Assembly: GCA_001647635.1 (NCBI GenBank)
Contig: CP014761.1
Span: 2,108,001-2,172,000 of the forward strand
Source: Leifsonia xyli
Lineage (GTDB): Bacteria > Actinomycetota > Actinomycetes > Actinomycetales > Microbacteriaceae
Length of the DNA: 64,000 bases
Direction: 5' to 3'
The stretch's first letter is position 1, and each line of letters begins with the position of its first letter. The position numbers and the translations under genes are program-made. The notes below the pieces were generated by a model that worked only from the letters and a program-made list of their open reading frames with translations, did not search any database and had not been told where the DNA came from. This document shows, one piece after another, positions 57,941 through 64,000 of this stretch.

Positions 57941-60690
57941 GGCTGCGGAGGCTGCGAGGTCTGCGACCGTCCGGGGTCCTCCTGCGAGGTCTGCGCCTCG
58001 GAGGTCTGGGACGTCACAGGCGACTCGGGCACCTCGGACGAGGACGTGGACGTGGACGCCGACGTGGGTGCATCCGACGCACCCGACGCCGCCGGCGCGG
58101 ATGCCACGTGCGCGCCGAGCGGCCGCTCGATCAGGTCGACCTCGCGCACCGGCTGCGCCGGGTCCGCCGGCACGACGAACGTGCGCAGTTGCGACGGCCC
58201 GAAGTCCTCCTCGATGACACGTCCGAGCAGGGGCAGCTCGATGCGCGACCGTCCGGCCTCGCCGCGGGTCTCCACCGCGCGGACGACGACGTCCGCGCCG
58301 CCGGGCGCCTCCGTCGCATCCTCGGTGCCCTTGAGCGCGGTGATCATGACCGAGGAGCCGCCGTCCGCCGCGAAGGAGTTCACCGGGGGAAGCGCGCCGT
58401 CGTGGAACGACTCCTGCTGCGCCCGCACCGGGTTGCCGAGTTCGAGCGCGCGGCGGATTGGGTCGGCCTCGCGCCAGTCGCCGGCGTGCGGCACGAGCTC
58501 GTAGCTGAAGCGCTGGATGCCCTGGTCCTGGAACGAGTAGATGCCCTCCGGGTCGAGCAGCCGCGGGTCGTGCCACGAATAGACGGGGCTGCGGACCGCG
58601 GTGACGCCGATGCTCGGCTCGTCGCCGGGCGAGACGTCGTAGGCGTGCTTGTTCGTCGTGATGACGGTCAGGCCCGCGGCCTCGCCGCCGACCGTGCCGG
58701 TGAGGTCCACCCACGACTGGGCCGGCTCCTCCGCGCCGTCGACCGGTCGCTCGAGGTGGCCGAACGGGATCTCGTAGGTCGCGGTCGGGTCGTCGAGCAC
58801 GGTCGGGAAGCGCAGCTTGAGCAGGTGCGCCTGCTCCCGCCAGTCGAGCGTCACGTTCACCCGCAGCACGGGCGAGTCGTGGTCCAGGATGAGCTCCTCG
58901 ACCAGGGTGGATGCGCCCCACTCCCGCTCGACACGGACCCGCGAACGCAGCGGGCCGGTCTCGCGGACCACGATGCGCTTCAGCGCCATGGTGGCGCCCG
59001 GCCAGGCATACGAGATGACGCGGTGGCCCCAGGTGTCGGTCGGGTCGTCGTTGATCTGGGTGTGCTGCGCGCCGTCGACGCCGGCCATCACATCCACGCC
59101 CGTCGCCTTGACGAGGTAGGACGAGATCCAGCCCGTCTCCTGGTCGATGCGGATGCGCACGTGATCGTTCTCGAGGGTGTCCTCGGTCACCGTGAGGCCG
59201 CCGGACGAGGCGCCGGGGCCGCTGCCGGGCCGGAGTCGGTACAGACGGTAGCCGAGCGCGGGCACCTCGGCGCGGAACACGACCGCGCCACGCGACACGT
59301 CATCCGTCGTCGCCGTCGACTGCGAGTTCTGGAACACAACGGGCTCACCGGTCTCGTCGACCACGTGCACGCCGGCGCGCTGCGCGCCGTACTGGAAGTC
59401 CACATCCACCGCCACCGCCCAGGGGTGCGGGTTGAACACGAGCACCGGCTGCGTGCCGTCCTCGCGGTCGACCTGCACCTGGCGGGCGAGGACGTTGTGC
59501 GCGCGGGTGATGATCCGCTTCGAGATCGACACCGCCTCGCCCAGCTGGTCGCGCGCGTCGTCGTACGACGGCTCGATCGCCGAACCGGGCAGGATGTCGT
59601 GGAACTGGTTGAACAGCACCTGCTTCCAGGCGGTCTCCAGCTGTTCGCGCGGGTACTCGATCCCGTCGTGCGCGGCGACGACGGCCGCCCAGCGCTCGGC
59701 GTTCAGCACGGCGAACTGCGCCCGCCGCTGCCACGCCTTGATGCCGGAATGGGCGGAGTAGCAGCCGGGCGCGTGGTGCTGCAGGTCGTCGCGCCGCACC
59801 GGCAGGCCGTCGAGGAACGCCTCGCCGCGGCCGAGGACCTCGTCGAAGTAGGTGCGCGGTGAGGACATCGTCATCCTTCCGAAGGAGCCCATCCGGTCGT
59901 AGCGGTGGATGGACTCGATGTTCGCGATGGTCGGGCCGCCTCCGTGGTTGCCCACGCCGTAGAACACCATGGCGGTGGCGTTCTCGCCGAAGCCGACCGT
60001 GCGGTCGAGCGCTGCGAGCGACTTCTCGGTCTGGCCGTCGACCGACCCGGGCGGGCTGCCGTACTCGAACGGGATGCGGTACGCGAGCACGCGCGAACCG
60101 TCGGGCGCCTCCCACCAGAACAGGCTGGGCGCGAGGTCGGACTCGTGGGGGCCGGGGCGCAGGAACGTGTACGAGTCGAGGCCCTGTCCCTTGAGGATCT
60201 GCGGGAGCATCGCGTTGTGGCCGAACGGGTCGACGTTCATGCCGACCGTGGCCGGGATGCCGAAGCGCGACTCCAGGTAGCGCTGGCCGTAGAGGCCCTG
60301 GCGCACGAAGCTCTCGCCCATCGGCATGTTGTTGTCGGGCTCCACCCACCAGCCGCCGACGTTGACCCAGCGGCCCTCGGCGACGCGTCGCTTGATCTGC
60401 TCGAACAGCTCCGGATCGGACTCCTCCACCCAGCTGAGCAGCACGATCTGGTCGCAGGTGAAGACGAAGTCGGGGTACTCCTCCATGCGGTGGATGGCGG
60501 ACCAGAAGGTGGCGCGCGCCTCCTGGTAGCCCTCCTGCCACGGCCACAGCCACACCGGGTCGAGGTGCGCGTTGCCGATCATGTGCAGGGTGCGCTGCGG
60601 GGTCGCGGTCGGGCGGTACGCGGGGGCGAGGTCGCGCGGCTGGGTGCCGGCGGGCGCGTTGGCGACGGGTGCCTTCGGGGCGTCGGTCAC
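57937..60690 (-). CDS. GH38 alpha-mannosidase
   Basis: 917-residue cytoplasmic glycosidase of family GH38, which removes alpha-linked mannose with a Zn-dependent retaining mechanism. Zn ligands His and Asp in MIGNAHLDPVWLWPWQEGYQ, nucleophile Asp in GMNVDPFGHNAMLPQIL, and a further Zn His in FNQFHDILPGSAIEPSYDDA; the large beta-rich C-terminus is normal. The last 55 or so residues are an unusual Ser/Thr/Gln/Pro-rich tail (SASTSTSSSEVPESPVTSQT). GTG 60690 overlaps the SIS gene stop as GTGA; the longer frame to 61263 is a shadow. Points to mannose-containing glycans as the regulon's substrate. Confidence 0.93.
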   Translation of the reverse strand: MTDAPKAPVANAPAGTQPRDLAPAYRPTATPQRTLHMIGNAHLDPVWLWPWQEGYQEARATFWSAIHRMEEYPDFVFTCDQIVLLSWVEESDPELFEQIKRRVAEGRWVNVGGWWVEPDNNMPMGESFVRQGLYGQRYLESRFGIPATVGMNVDPFGHNAMLPQILKGQGLDSYTFLRPGPHESDLAPSLFWWEAPDGSRVLAYRIPFEYGSPPGSVDGQTEKSLAALDRTVGFGENATAMVFYGVGNHGGGPTIANIESIHRYDRMGSFGRMTMSSPRTYFDEVLGRGEAFLDGLPVRRDDLQHHAPGCYSAHSGIKAWQRRAQFAVLNAERWAAVVAAHDGIEYPREQLETAWKQVLFNQFHDILPGSAIEPSYDDARDQLGEAVSISKRIITRAHNVLARQVQVDREDGTQPVLVFNPHPWAVAVDVDFQYGAQRAGVHVVDETGEPVVFQNSQSTATTDDVSRGAVVFRAEVPALGYRLYRLRPGSGPGASSGGLTVTEDTLENDHVRIRIDQETGWISSYLVKATGVDVMAGVDGAQHTQINDDPTDTWGHRVISYAWPGATMALKRIVVRETGPLRSRVRVEREWGASTLVEELILDHDSPVLRVNVTLDWREQAHLLKLRFPTVLDDPTATYEIPFGHLERPVDGAEEPAQSWVDLTGTVGGEAAGLTVITTNKHAYDVSPGDEPSIGVTAVRSPVYSWHDPRLLDPEGIYSFQDQGIQRFSYELVPHAGDWREADPIRRALELGNPVRAQQESFHDGALPPVNSFAADGGSSVMITALKGTEDATEAPGGADVVVRAVETRGEAGRSRIELPLLGRVIEEDFGPSQLRTFVVPADPAQPVREVDLIERPLGAHVASAPAASGASDAPTSASTSTSSSEVPESPVTSQTSEAQTSQEDPGRSQTSQPPQP

Positions 60691-61271
60691 AGTGCGTACT
60701 CCTCGTCGCCGTCGGCCCACGCGTCCACGATCTCGGACAGCACGTGGAGCATGAACGTGTGGAACTCCTGGATCCTCGGGGTGGTGGTGGACGGGCTCAG
60801 CAGCGCGAAGTCGGCGAACTGCTTGGCCGGTCCGCCGTCGCCTCCGCCGAACAGCACCGTCGTCGCACCGGCCGACTTCGCCGCTTCGAGCGCTGAGACG
60901 ATGTTCGCACTCCGTCCGCTCGTCGTGAAGGCGGCGACCACATCGCCGGGACGCGCGAGCCCGAGCACCTGCCGCGAGAAGACGTCGTCGTAGGAGTAGT
61001 CGTTGGCGATGCAGGTCATCGTGGTCGGGTCGGTGCTCAGCGTGACGGCGCCGAGCGGGCGGCGGTCGCGCTTGTAGTGGCCGATGATCTCGCCCGTGAA
61101 GTGCTGGGCGTCGGCCGCGCTGCCGCCGTTGCCGAACGTATACAGGATGCCGCGCTCGGCGAACGCGTCGCACAGCACCTTCCCGACCTCGCGGAGGGCC
61201 GGCAGCAGCGTCTCGCCCTGCTCGGCGACCTGGATGTGGGCCTGCAGCTGGTCGCGCATCCACTCAGACAT
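60687..61271 (-). CDS. SIS-domain phosphosugar isomerase, GmhA-like
   Basis: 194-residue single SIS domain. LYTFGNGGSAADAQHFTGEI is the phosphosugar-binding loop of D-sedoheptulose-7-phosphate isomerases; VVAAFTTSGRSANIVSALEA and the His in EFHTFMLHVLSEIVD complete the set. In this operon it more likely isomerises a phosphorylated sugar released by the mannosidase than takes part in heptose synthesis, which is unusual in this lineage; this is inferred. ATG 61271 overlaps the ROK kinase gene by 8 bases. Confidence 0.85.
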   Translation of the reverse strand: MSEWMRDQLQAHIQVAEQGETLLPALREVGKVLCDAFAERGILYTFGNGGSAADAQHFTGEIIGHYKRDRRPLGAVTLSTDPTTMTCIANDYSYDDVFSRQVLGLARPGDVVAAFTTSGRSANIVSALEAAKSAGATTVLFGGGDGGPAKQFADFALLSPSTTTPRIQEFHTFMLHVLSEIVDAWADGDEEYAL

Positions 61272-62262
61272 GCGGGGCTCCCTTCGCGCTGACGCCCGCG
61301 CCGGCGAGCTGGTCGAGGCGGTCGAACGCGACGGCTCCGGCGCCGACGACGCAGACGACGTCGCCGAGGCCGGCGAGCACCACGGTCGAGGCGGCGGCCG
61401 CGGGCGGCATCGCGTCGGCCGCGACGCGCTCGCGGACGGGCACGAGCAGCGCGTCGCCCGAGCGGGTCACGCCGCCGCCGAGCACGACGAGGTCGGGCTC
61501 GAAGACGTTGACGAGGTCGGTGAGGGCGGTGGAGAGGACGTCGACGGTCTCGTCCCAGAGCTCGGTCGCCAGCGCGTCACCCGTGGCGGCGGCCGCGACG
61601 ACGTCCTCGGCGCGCACGACGGGGAGCTGCGCGAGCGACGACCCCGCCCCGCGCTCCGCGACGGCCTCCCGGGCGCGCTGGGCGATCGAGGTGCCGGAGG
61701 CGTAGCCCTCGAGGCAGCCGCGGCGGCCGCACAGGCAGGGCCGCCCGCCGGTGCGGACCATGACGTGGCCGAACTCGCCGCCGTTGCCCGCGGCTCCGCG
61801 GTGGAGGCGGCCGTCGATGACCGCGCCGCCGCCGATGCCGGTGGAGATCGTCAGGTACACCATGGTGTCGGCGTCGCGTGCTGCGCCGTAGCGGAACTCG
61901 CCCAGGGCGCCGGCGGTCGCGTCGTTCTCGAGCACGGCCGGGACGCCGAACTCGCGCTCGGCGAGCTCGACGATCGGCAGGTCGATCCAACCCGGGAGGT
62001 GGAGCGGACCGGTCAGGACGCCGGCCTTCGCATCCAGGGGACCGCCGCACGAGATCCCGACGGCCTCGACCGGGAGGCCGGATTCGGCGATGGCGCGCTG
62101 CCCCATGGCGAAGAGTCTGGGAACGATTACACCCGAACCCTCGTCGCGGCGCGTGGGTTCGACGGTGAGTGCGTGGGTTCGTCCGTCCTCCGTGACGACA
62201 CCGACGGCGAGCTTGGTGCCGCCGATGTCGAGTGAGAGGACGGCGCGGAGGCCGTTTGCCAT
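61264..62262 (-). CDS. ROK-family sugar kinase
   Basis: 332-residue hexose kinase. ATP loop AVLSLDIGGTKLAVGVVTED (about residue 8), catalytic Asp in PAVLENDATAGALGEFRYGA, and the zinc motif HVMVRTGGRPCLCGRRGCLE (CxCGxxGCxE, about residue 170). There is no N-terminal DNA-binding domain, so it is an enzyme rather than a NagC/XylR-type repressor. Two adjacent ATGs are possible (62265 and 62262); GGAAGG lies 5 bases from the second. It leads the operon with the GmhA-like isomerase and two glycosidases and follows a promoter/operator pair. Confidence 0.9.
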   Translation of the reverse strand: MANGLRAVLSLDIGGTKLAVGVVTEDGRTHALTVEPTRRDEGSGVIVPRLFAMGQRAIAESGLPVEAVGISCGGPLDAKAGVLTGPLHLPGWIDLPIVELAEREFGVPAVLENDATAGALGEFRYGAARDADTMVYLTISTGIGGGAVIDGRLHRGAAGNGGEFGHVMVRTGGRPCLCGRRGCLEGYASGTSIAQRAREAVAERGAGSSLAQLPVVRAEDVVAAAATGDALATELWDETVDVLSTALTDLVNVFEPDLVVLGGGVTRSGDALLVPVRERVAADAMPPAAAASTVVLAGLGDVVCVVGAGAVAFDRLDQLAGAGVSAKGAPHV

Positions 62263-62307
62263 CATGTCCTTCCGGGGATGCACGACCGCGCCTGCGCTGG
62301 TGGATCG

Positions 62308-62325
62308 TGTGGGATCGTTCCCACA
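62308..62325. promoter_or_regulatory. 18-bp LacI operator of the ROK-mannosidase operon
   Basis: TGTGGGATCGTTCCCACA, palindromic apart from two central mismatched pairs, 43 bases before the kinase start. It immediately follows the -10 hexamer of the promoter, so binding would stop initiation. It links this operon to the regulator encoded at 45263-46297, 11 kb away. Confidence 0.85.
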
Positions 62326-62326
62326 G

Positions 62327-62356
62327 ATACTAGGGCGCGGCGGGCAGGCGGGTCAA
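62327..62356 (-). promoter_or_regulatory. Promoter of the ROK-mannosidase operon
   Basis: On the minus strand TTGACC (62356-62351) and TAGTAT (62332-62327) are separated by 18 bases. Confidence 0.75.
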
Positions 62357-62368
62357 CACGGCAGGGGG

Positions 62369-62414
62369 TTGTGCGGCGCGGCGGCGGCCGCTAACGTACA
62401 ACCAAATGGTTGTA
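62369..62414 (+). promoter_or_regulatory. ArsR promoter with palindrome over the start codon
   Basis: TTGTGC (62369-62374) and TAACGT (62392-62397) are 17 bases apart. The palindrome TACAACC-AAAT-GGTTGTA (62397-62414) contains the ATG at 62406, so the transcript is probably leaderless and the ArsR-type protein may bind here to control its own operon. Confidence 0.65.
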
Positions 62415-62789
62415 GATGAGCTGACGGACGCAGAGGTCGACCGCATCTTCCACGCGCTGGCGGATGCGACCCGGCGAGACATCGTCGCGCGGTCGCTGGC
62501 CGGCGAGCACTCGGTGAGCGAGCTCGCCGGGCGGTACGACATGAGCTTCGCGGCGGTCCAGAAGCACGTCGCCGTGCTCGAACGCGCGGGACTCGTGCAC
62601 AAGCGGACGCGCGGACGGGAGCGGGTCGTCACGGGCGACCCCGAGACCATCCGGCGGGCGTCCGCGCTGCTCGACGCCTTCGAGCAGCTGTGGCGCCACC
62701 GCGATGCGGCCATCGACGGCATCCTGGCCGCGGAGGCCGGGAAGAGACGAACCACCCGCACCACCGAACGAGAGAGGAGCGACCGATGA
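62406..62789 (+). CDS. ArsR-family transcriptional regulator
   Basis: 127-residue winged-helix protein: DRIFHALADATRRDIVARSL, HSVSELAGRYDMSFAAVQKH and VAVLERAGLVHKRTRGRERV cover helices 1 to 5 and the wing. There are no Cys metal-binding pairs, so it belongs to the non-metal group that commonly sits in front of an SRPBCC gene. The start ATG 62406 lies inside a palindrome that is the likely autoregulatory site. Its stop overlaps the SRPBCC start as ATGA. Confidence 0.9.
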   Translation: MVVDELTDAEVDRIFHALADATRRDIVARSLAGEHSVSELAGRYDMSFAAVQKHVAVLERAGLVHKRTRGRERVVTGDPETIRRASALLDAFEQLWRHRDAAIDGILAAEAGKRRTTRTTERERSDR

Positions 62790-63280
62790 CGGTCATCGAA
62801 TCGACCAAGGACCCGGAAGCGCTGACGCTCACCATCGTCAGCGAGTACGACGCCCCGCAGGAGCGGGTCTGGCAGCTGTGGTCCGATCCGCGGCAGCTGG
62901 AGCTGTGGTGGGGCCCTCCCGGGTACCCGGCGACCTTCGAGGTGTTCGAGTTCGAGCCGGGCGGACGCGCGACCTACTACATGAGCCTGCCCGAGGGCGG
63001 GAAGGCGTGGGGCTGGTGGCGGTTCGTCGAGATCGAGCCGACCGGCCGCATCGCGATCGACGACGGCTTCGCCGAGGAGGGCGGCGCTCCCGCACCCGGC
63101 GAGCCCGGCCGCATGATGGCCACCCTTGAGGAGCGCGACGGACGCACCCGGATGACGATCCTCAACCAGTTCGCGAGCACCGCTCAGATGAACGAGCTGC
63201 TCGAGATGGGCCAGGAGCAGGGCATGACGCTGGCCCTCGACCAGATCGACGCCATCCTCGCCGGCACCCTCACCCGCTAA
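62786..63280 (+). CDS. SRPBCC (AHSA1-like) protein
   Basis: 164 residues of the AHSA1 branch of the helix-grip fold: LTIVSEYDAPQERVWQLWSD, PRQLELWWGPPGYPATFEVF and MTILNQFASTAQMNELLEMG. Such proteins are paired with ArsR-type regulators across actinobacteria and bind hydrophobic ligands; the ligand is unknown. ATG 62786 has GAGAGGAG upstream and is coupled to arsR. Its TAA stop overlaps the TAG of the convergent hydrolase gene at 63277-63280. Confidence 0.9.
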   Translation: MTVIESTKDPEALTLTIVSEYDAPQERVWQLWSDPRQLELWWGPPGYPATFEVFEFEPGGRATYYMSLPEGGKAWGWWRFVEIEPTGRIAIDDGFAEEGGAPAPGEPGRMMATLEERDGRTRMTILNQFASTAQMNELLEMGQEQGMTLALDQIDAILAGTLTR

Positions 63281-64000
63281 GGGGCGTCGAGGAAGGCGAG
63301 CAGGTGGGGGAGCGTGCGGCGGAGGGCGGCGGGGTCGCCGGACGCGGCCAGCCGTTCGCCGAGGTAGTCGCCGTGGGTTCCGGGGACGATCAGGAGGCGG
63401 GCATCCGGCAGCAGTGACGCCAGCTCCACGAAATGGGACGCCCGGACCACGTCGCGGTCGGCCCCGACGACGAGCACGGGCGCGTGGATGGACGCGAGCA
63501 GCTCGTCCGGGAAGTCCTCGAACCCGAGCATCAGCTCCCGGTCGAGCTCGAACATCCGCCGGGCGTGGTCGGGGTCCCGGCTGACGGCGCGGTCCGCATC
63601 GCGGTACGGCGCCGGCAGGTCGTCGAACGTGCCCCCAGCGAGCGCATCCCAGAACCCGTCGACCATCGCATCCCGTCGCACGGGCGTGGAGGCGGCGATC
63701 ACCCGCCGAACCGCGCCGGGATGGCGTGCTGCGAGCTGCAGCGCGACCTGCCCGCCGTTGCTGAAGCCGAGGACATCCACCGGCCCGAGCCGCAGCTCGG
63801 TCAGCACCGCCGCGACGTCATCCGCCGAGCCCTCGAAGGACGCGGGCCGGTCACCGGATGCGGTGCGCCCGTGCCCCTGCAGCTCCACGCAGAGCACCGA
63901 CCGCGTCGGCTCGACGAGCGGCAGCAGCAGCCCCCAGTTGGTCTCGATGGTCGAGCCGCCGCCGTGGATGAGCAGCAACGGCGGATGCGGCGAGTCGGGG
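63277..64000 (-). CDS. Alpha/beta hydrolase (start beyond the window)
   Basis: At least 240 residues of a serine hydrolase. The frame is open to the right edge and reads PDSPHPPLLLIHGGGSTIET, the oxyanion-hole HGGG region that normally follows 10-25 more residues, so only a short N-terminus is missing. Nucleophile Ser in VDVLGFSNGGQVALQLAARH, acid Asp in VLVVGADRDVVRASHFVELA and His in PGTHGDYLGE complete the triad. Substrate unknown. Confidence 0.88.
   Translation of the reverse strand, partial: PDSPHPPLLLIHGGGSTIETNWGLLLPLVEPTRSVLCVELQGHGRTASGDRPASFEGSADDVAAVLTELRLGPVDVLGFSNGGQVALQLAARHPGAVRRVIAASTPVRRDAMVDGFWDALAGGTFDDLPAPYRDADRAVSRDPDHARRMFELDRELMLGFEDFPDELLASIHAPVLVVGADRDVVRASHFVELASLLPDARLLIVPGTHGDYLGERLAASGDPAALRRTLPHLLAFLDAP

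Noticed and set aside
62116..62133. TCTGGGAACGATTACACC, resembling the 18-bp LacI operator
   Set aside because: It lies within the ROK kinase coding region, its half-sites are poorly symmetric, and it has no promoter nearby. An internal auxiliary operator cannot be excluded but is not supported.
1..64000. tRNA, rRNA, riboswitch, insertion sequence or prophage genes
   Set aside because: No cloverleaf, rRNA segment, transposase/integrase motif or phage structural gene was recognised on reading through; a covariance-model scan was not possible here.

Overview
The window is high-GC DNA with densely packed, often 4-base-overlapping genes and frequent GTG starts, as in Actinobacteria. A short DUF7882-type protein, a DUF6098 protein, a CGNR regulator and Nramp/PRC-barrel neighbours point to the family Microbacteriaceae (Leifsonia/Microbacterium-like); this placement is inferred from gene content only. 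No rRNA, tRNA, CRISPR array or insertion sequence was seen.

Layout. 1-7 kb: two minus-strand operons for uptake and breakdown of a fructosamine (Amadori) sugar: FrlB-like deglycase, FrlD-like kinase (frameshifted as given), LacI regulator, then binding protein, two permeases and a cut-off MFS carrier. Both operons carry the same 16-bp palindromic operator. 7-15 kb: SDR, aquaporin, DUF6328 membrane protein, CDGSH/iron redox pair, and a five-gene coupled operon with an Nramp-related transporter. 15-24 kb: hybrid PAS sensor kinase divergent from two response regulators, then efeO-efeB (no efeU) and a secreted phosphoesterase. 24-41 kb: small housekeeping and accessory genes (quinone-reductase-like, VOC, Nudix, SRPBCC, 5'-3' exonuclease, SGNH-GAF fusion, aldo/keto reductase, TOPRIM, TPR, TspO-like, HemK-like, Rieske-FAD oxidoreductase, coiled-coil protein, and a four-gene cassette of unknown function around DUF6098). 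41-51.6 kb and 56-62.3 kb: a dispersed glycan-utilisation regulon. It comprises a GH4 enzyme, FAD oxidoreductase and kinase; a LacI regulator; two permeases; a separate binding protein; and a distant operon of ROK kinase, SIS isomerase, GH38 alpha-mannosidase and a second putative glycosidase. Five 18-bp operators of one type (TRTGGNAWCGWTNCCACA) sit in front of these operons, so a single LacI protein probably controls all of them. 52-56 kb: an ABC exporter (permease frameshifted), a striking array of palindromes around a DUF2087 gene, and a CGNR regulator. 62.4-64 kb: ArsR-SRPBCC pair and a cut-off alpha/beta hydrolase.

The most unusual non-coding structures are the palindrome array at 54.3-55.3 kb and a separate 56-bp inverted-repeat element present three times (3.7, 31.5 and 50.0 kb), each near a gene end. 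Four genes contain five single-base losses, all in runs of G or C. Sequencing or assembly error is the simplest explanation, so these genes should not be assumed to be true pseudogenes.
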